64,000 nucleotides of DNA, from contig CM032232.1 in the NCBI GenBank assembly GCA_019009955.1, positions 71,427,501-71,491,500 on the forward strand. Reading direction: 5' to 3'. Position numbers and translations under genes: made by a program. Origin of the DNA: Riptortus pedestris (lineage: Eukaryota > Arthropoda > Insecta > Hemiptera > Alydidae). This document shows positions 61,402 to 64,000 of the stretch, in pieces. A model generated the notes under the pieces. It was not told where the DNA came from. It did not search any database and was given only the letters and a program-made list of their open reading frames with translations. Within the stretch, counting starts at the first letter, position 1. The number at the start of each line of letters is the position of its first letter.

Positions 61402-62673
61402 CGCTCTAGCAATCCCAATTTTTATTTGAACATACCCCAAACTCGATATATAAGCATTTCATACAAAACTAAAGGTCCAATTTATTAATGGCTGAAATCA
61501 AATCAGTGGGGGGGGGGGAATTTCAAAAATTTGAAATATCTCTGCTATTATACGTCAGATCGAACAATTCTATAGAACCAATTTTATTGCAAATAAAATG
61601 TACTATAAGTACTGTTGTATACATTTATTCTCTATCTTGAATATTAATCGAGATATTTGCATTTTTTTTAGTATTCAGCCTTCAGTAAAGCCCCACTCCT
61701 ACTTGTGTCATATTAACAATATTGATGTTGTTATGTTATGAAGCACTTTATTTGATGCCCAAATACAAAATTATGTTCTCATTTAACATTTGCGTTTTGA
61801 GATATATGCAATGGCGTGACAACGCATTTGGGAAATTGCTTAGTTAACACAGCCTCTGCTTGATGGACTTTTTATATGAATCCATTTTGTTTTATTGCTT
61901 CCCGGTATGAAGTAAAGGAAGTATTGTAATCACAAAAACTTTCATATTTTATCTGCTTTGACCCACCTTGAATCTATTCTGACTACTTTTGGCATGATGT
62001 CTGCATGTAATTCACATAACCAGCTTGCCTTAGAATGTTGTAGTTTCATGTTTGGGATTGTTGTAACATCTAGTTACCTGTCCTATTGATTAAAAATCGA
62101 CTTAGGGGATGGAGATGTTTAGGTAAGGACCAAAATTTTAAAAAAATCTAATTTCACTGTATGTTTTGGAGATACAAAACATTTGCATAGGACCTTTTTG
62201 TTTATCATGAAATGACCTACAAATTATGTATTTTCGATTCAATGCATTGGTATAGAGATACTGTGTATCACTTTCAAATGAAATAATTTTAAATGAAATG
62301 TAACCAAAAATTTTGTTTGTTTAATTCAATAGGAGAAAAAGAAGTTATGTGTTGCCCACATAAACATAAACATTTTTTTTTTTAAATTATATCACTTTCT
62401 TGGAATCTTGATTTATTCTTAGTGTTTTTTTGGAAGTTTAATAACATTTATATTTTTAAGGCCCAAGAAAAATCATGTAACTTAAAGTCTAAAAATGTTT
62501 AATGCTCTGGTTTTAGGTATTTAAGAGAGGCTAAAAAACAACAAATTGAAGAAATAAAAGTGAAAGGTATGATAGAAGTTGTTGATGATCCAGATTGTCC
62601 TGAAGGAAGCGTGCGTGTTAGTGAAGAAGAAAAAAAGCGGCATGTTAAAGAAATGAGAAAAGGCAAGCTTTGA
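53112..62673 (+). CDS. ENKD1: ENKD1-like gene (enkurin domain-containing protein 1), six exons, 3' end uncertain
   Basis: Exons 53112-53157, 53236-53333, 54973-55132, 57017-57201, 59522-59640 and 62517-62673 join in frame with GT-AG introns to 254 residues. Seen: an N-terminal basic helix (FIQENMKRIQKLQ, about residues 25-40), a Lys/Arg-rich stretch (49-65), a Pro-rich segment (PSTPPPPEGK, about 123-132), a D-Y-V-R-x-N segment (167-173), and the start of an enkurin domain at KGVLPKYLREAKKQQ (about 197-211), followed by DDPDCPEGS and an acidic-basic helix. Order and spacing match ENKD1, which has an equivalent N-terminal helix, the DFIRHN-type segment and a P-x-P-x-G-H stretch before its last helix. 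Known role of the family: a microtubule/centriole- and cilium-associated protein. Human ENKD1 is about 346 residues; here the last ~50-65 residues of the domain are missing. The introns contain SINEs and HINE-like repeats. The identity comes from recalled family features, not a search. Confidence 0.72.
53236..53333 (+). CDS. ENKD1: ENKD1-like exon 2 (basic N-terminal helix)
   Basis: Acceptor TTTTAG|ACTTC and donor GCAAAG|GTAATT. It encodes FYCKPRKNFIQENMKRIQKL and a Lys/Gln/Ala-rich continuation, which aligns in character with the KENLRRIREIQ helix of vertebrate ENKD1. It ends in phase 0. Confidence 0.75.
53472..53645 (+). mobile_element. SINE in ENKD1-like intron 2 (family A)
   Basis: GTTAGCTGTGTGAATTAAGG (box A-like), GGCAATAGGGATTTATTTGT, TTCCACCCTGGCTAGAAAAG and GGTAACCTGG. 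It inserted in the sense direction within the intron. Confidence 0.8.
54485..54650 (+). mobile_element. SINE in ENKD1-like intron 2 (family A)
   Basis: GGATAGCCGTGTGAGTTAAG, CCTGGGTTCGTTCCATGTCG (box B), GGAATTTATTTAGAGATAAA, and a shortened tail. Sense direction, 320 bases upstream of exon 3. Confidence 0.8.
54973..55132 (+). CDS. ENKD1: ENKD1-like exon 3
   Basis: Acceptor TTTTTAG|GCTAGC after a T-rich tract; donor AATAAAG|GTGCTG, phase 1. It encodes a basic stretch (QKRSAKRKVVKRG), then an acidic/hydrophobic segment (DYIIPELYLSSSNKFDVPV). Reading on past the donor reaches a stop at 55213, so an intron is expected. Confidence 0.72.
56486..56852 (-). mobile_element. HINE-like repeat, strongly decayed, in ENKD1-like intron 3
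   Basis: GGGCTGAGGTTTATAGAAGT and CGGCTTTCAATAAACCCTTA, ending GCAAATTGGCTTAGTCTTCG with CTGCCTCTCTATGATGG. Confidence 0.45.
57017..57201 (+). CDS. ENKD1: ENKD1-like exon 4 (Pro-rich linker)
   Basis: Acceptor TTTTTAAG|GTTGTC and donor AAAGAA|GTAAGC. It encodes 61 codons with a poly-Pro stretch, a Gln/Asn-rich part and PPKLLPVKE at the end. It is in phase with exons 3 and 5. No domain is recognised; this is the linker region between the N-terminal helix and the enkurin domain. Confidence 0.7.
57330..57625 (+). mobile_element. possible SINE-like element in ENKD1-like intron 4
   Basis: GGCTACATGGGTTGAGGCAT (box A-like) and GTAGGTTCGATGCCTGCC (box B) spaced about 60 bases apart. A body with TACCAGTGCACGCTAATGGA follows and ends near CAGTCTACTGGAGACAAC. 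It differs from family A. Confidence 0.4.
57722..57868 (-). mobile_element. SINE in ENKD1-like intron 4 (family A)
   Basis: Reverse: TTACCACCATTTTCTAGCCA, GGTGGGACTAAGGATTTTAT, TTCCTATTGCCCAAGCAG and GTTTACCATGTGCGATTA. Confidence 0.85.
58265..58530 (-). mobile_element. HINE-like repeat, strongly decayed, in ENKD1-like intron 4
   Basis: GGTGGGTTTAGATGGAGAAA, TTGTTCTATACAATTTTTCT and AAACTTCAGTAAACCTCCAC retain the long-subtype order. Confidence 0.4.
58655..59303 (+). mobile_element. HINE-like repeat, full length, in ENKD1-like intron 4
   Basis: AAAAAGTCCGTCACGCAGGG to AAGGGAAATCTGCTAAAA, with (TA)n at 59150-59176 and a perfect terminal palindrome (59276-59295 region). It ends about 220 bases before exon 5, in the sense direction. 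One of the least-damaged copies. Confidence 0.9.
59522..59640 (+). CDS. ENKD1: ENKD1-like exon 5 (start of enkurin domain)
   Basis: Acceptor TTTTTCAG|GATGGG and consensus donor CCTAA|GTGAGT, phase 2. It encodes DGRIDYVRLNAIVPIKRK, a Pro/Lys-rich stretch and YQKGVLP. The D-Y-V-R-x-N and K-G-x-x-P-x-Y-L signatures (the latter completed by exon 6) are the best family evidence in the gene. Confidence 0.8.
59878..60064 (-). mobile_element. full-length SINE in ENKD1-like intron 5 (family A)
   Basis: Complete unit. Read on the - strand it starts GTAGCCATGTGAGTTAAAGG (box A-like), has box B TGTTCGATTCCCGCC (complement at 59990-60006), the conserved middle and the tail AAAAAGTGGACGTTAATAAA. It is the best copy for a family consensus in the window. 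Confidence 0.88.
60244..60600 (+). other. GC-richer block with 117-codon frame and an internal duplication, unrecognised
   Basis: An open frame from ATG at 60247 lies inside an ENKD1-like intron. A ~45-base segment occurs twice, diverged: near 60337-60382 and 60446-60505 both read GGnCTTGTCC...TTCTACCGCTACAGT. Composition and the internal repeat suggest part of a mobile element, but no domain is recognised. Confidence 0.25.
61062..61182 (-). mobile_element. SINE fragment in ENKD1-like intron 5 (family A)
   Basis: Reverse: TTTTTCTAGCCTGGGTGGC, TTTTTAATGAGTTTTTCTAC, AATGCTATTCCCCAGG and AAATCGAACTCATGCC. Confidence 0.75.
61226..61872 (-). mobile_element. HINE-like repeat in ENKD1-like intron 5, long (TA)n
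   Basis: TTTTTAGCAGGACGTACTCA, TCAGATGTCTTATTGATCC, (TA)n of about 35 repeats at 61328-61398, and TTCAGCCTTCAGTAAAGCCC. It ends GGGAAATTGCTTAGTTAACA with a diverged CAGCCTCTGCTTGATGGAC. The start palindrome is deleted. Confidence 0.82.
62517..62673 (+). CDS. ENKD1: ENKD1-like exon 6 (possible last exon in window)
   Basis: Acceptor GTTTTAG|GTATTT completes the Lys codon from exon 5 and continues YLREAKKQQIEEIK, then VVDDPDCPEGS and EEEKKRHVKEMRKG, to TGA at 62671-62673. Two endings are possible. A short protein is supported by AATAAA at 62724-62729. Alternatively, splicing from a GC donor at AAAAG|GCAAGC (exon end 62662, phase 1) would lead to an exon carrying the missing C-terminal helices. 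No such exon was found before 64000; the ATG-led frame at 63006 is in the wrong phase. Confidence 0.72.
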
Positions 62674-62723
62674 CACTGGTAGATTTTTAAAATTATTTAT
62701 TTTTGGTTATTTCTTGATTAACT

Positions 62724-62729
62724 AATAAA
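62724..62729 (+). terminator. possible poly(A) signal after the ENKD1-like stop
   Basis: AATAAA lies 51 bases after the TGA at 62671-62673. In sequence this AT-rich the hexamer is common by chance, so it only weakly supports an early gene end. Confidence 0.25.
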
Positions 62730-64000
62730 TTTGCATTTGCACTCTCCTATAAAAAGATAGTGGCAAGTTCTAATAATTAACACGTAGAGCAAAAGGGGTT
62801 GGGAGTAGTGACCATACTAGGGGAGGGGAAGTAACTCTCCCACTACAAATATTTATTTTAAAAATGCGGCTAATTGGGACCAAGGATTTTCTTTAATGAG
62901 TTGATATTTCAGTTGCATTTTTATTAGTGGTTAGGTGCCATATTACCCACTGTCATTTGGATACCAGAACACACCTTTAATTTTTTTTTTTTTTTAAATT
63001 TATAGATGGGTCTATATAAACAAAGCGATTTAGAGCTTAAAAATGTTTGTGATATATTAAATTATTTGCAAAATAGTATGGTGAAATTGAAGATTCGTTG
63101 AGGCGTCAAAATAAAAAAATTAATAACTCGATTAGAAAAAAAAAAAAAAAATAATTGGAGGAAATAATTAGTGGTATATACTATACCATAAAATAATTTT
63201 TTATGCAATGCAAAATATTTAAGATTTTCTGTCATCTAAGTTAAATATTTTATTTATTAAAACTTGGCTTATAAGTAGTTTAGTGGTGGTCAAACAAAAT
63301 ATGACAGTGTAAACTCTATCAAATATTTGCTTGGGGGGGGGGTGTATGTTTGTGTGTACATATTTGTCAAAATTGGAATACATATACATTTGTTATGACA
63401 CTAGTAGCCACACACACGTTTTTCTTAGTCACTACTAAAATCCATTATTTAAAGCATTTGCATACAATTTCATGGAATCTATTATACTAATTTTATGCTT
63501 TCAAACATTGCAGCTATAATGGTTAAAAATCCATTTTATTTTTGAAAATGTTTATTAATACAAGAAAAGCATATTATTACGTTTTTTTTTTTACAAAAAT
63601 AATAATAAACATTGAATTATTAGAGTTCTTTTGGATTGCAAAATTAAACACACAAGCTTAGAGTTTTTGTCACTGCACAATATATTTGACAACACACTTG
63701 GTAAATTATTCTTGCCGACTACTCACAGTATGCACTGATAACTTCTCTCCCTATTGCACAGTCATGATCACGTGATCGCTGAAGATCACAAAACATGGTA
63801 CGGCACTGTTCTTAACATAAGCACGGCACTACACTGATCTTCACATAAAACACTGCACTGCACTGTTCACTAAAGCTTCATTGAATGAGCTGTCCATTCA
63901 AGCTGCACTGTACGCACTGTTATTCACAAGAAGAGAACTCAGAACAAACTAGCTGTCGGGCGAGCTGGACCGCTTTTCTTCTTTTTCTTATAGAAGATCA
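62730..64000. other. 3' flank; balanced-composition block at the window end
   Basis: AT-rich until about 63660. Then a block with repeated GCACTGCACTG-like words and the palindrome GATCACGTGATC (63766-63777) begins and runs off the window. It could be a regulatory region or part of a mobile element. Confidence 0.3.
62862..62902 (-). mobile_element. SINE tail with deletion (family A)
   Basis: GCGGCTAATTGGGACCAAGG and ATTTTCTTTAATGAGTTGAT; the GCCAGGGTGGGA middle is deleted. Confidence 0.55.

Noticed and set aside
63006..63102. ATG-led frame after TTTATAG as a further ENKD1-like exon
   Set aside because: In the phase required by the GC donor (phase 1) it reaches a stop after four codons, and the open frame has no resemblance to the enkurin C-terminus.

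Overview
This is a window of AT-rich, intron-rich, transposon-dense animal nuclear DNA. It contains canonical GT-AG introns, tRNA-derived SINEs, decayed non-LTR retrotransposons (Jockey-type and others), Helitrons, a hAT MITE and many (TA)n and (TG)n microsatellites. There is no operon structure, and no rRNA, tRNA or CRISPR locus. The mobile-element mix suits an arthropod, probably an insect, but nothing fixes the species.

Genes. Two spliced genes can be supported. (1) On the + strand, six phase-compatible exons between 53112 and 62673 encode an ENKD1-like (enkurin domain-containing protein 1) protein. It has the Lys/Arg-rich N-terminal helix, the Asp-Tyr/Phe-(V/I)-R-x-N segment and the front half of the enkurin domain. 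The last ~50-65 residues of the family are absent, so either the coding sequence ends early at 62673 or it continues through a GC donor at 62663 to exons beyond the window. (2) On the - strand, two phase-0-matched exons (45831-45616 and 42664-42426) encode part of an unrecognised protein with an acidic/Ser/Thr segment, a Lys tract and a Tyr/Lys-rich basic tail. A possible single exon lies at 2381-2591.

Repeats, by region. The commonest sequence is a ~470-650 bp family with about 30 full, partial or decayed copies spread across the window on both strands. A unit begins near GTCCGTCACGCAGGGGCTGC and has an AGCAGATTTCCC motif just inside that end. It has a conserved middle and usually a (TA)n tract, and it ends in a palindrome centred on CCCTTAAGGG followed by CTGCTAAAA. 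This layout resembles Helentron-associated elements (HINE/DINE-1). A tRNA-derived SINE family (about 16 copies) is the second commonest. Two Helitron copies (9432-10050 and 50992-51852) both sit inside (TA)n tracts; the second splits a HINE-like copy and keeps the end of a Helitron helicase reading frame. Non-LTR retrotransposon remnants lie at 5335-6081 (-), 28985-29630 (+), 36100-36695 (+) and 48781-49815 (-). A hAT MITE with a near-perfect 8-bp target duplication lies at 17690-18031.

Unusual structures. There are a perfect 44-nt-arm hairpin at 14937-15063, a ~345-bp near-palindrome at 24647-24992, an inverted pair of hammerhead-like tails at 20786-21027, a nearly identical 180/160-bp tandem triplication at 31968-32480, and CpG/GC-rich promoter-like blocks at 16.72-17.25 kb (with an X-box-like motif) and 25.84-26.22 kb. 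Most remaining sequence is unique AT-rich DNA in which no gene is visible.
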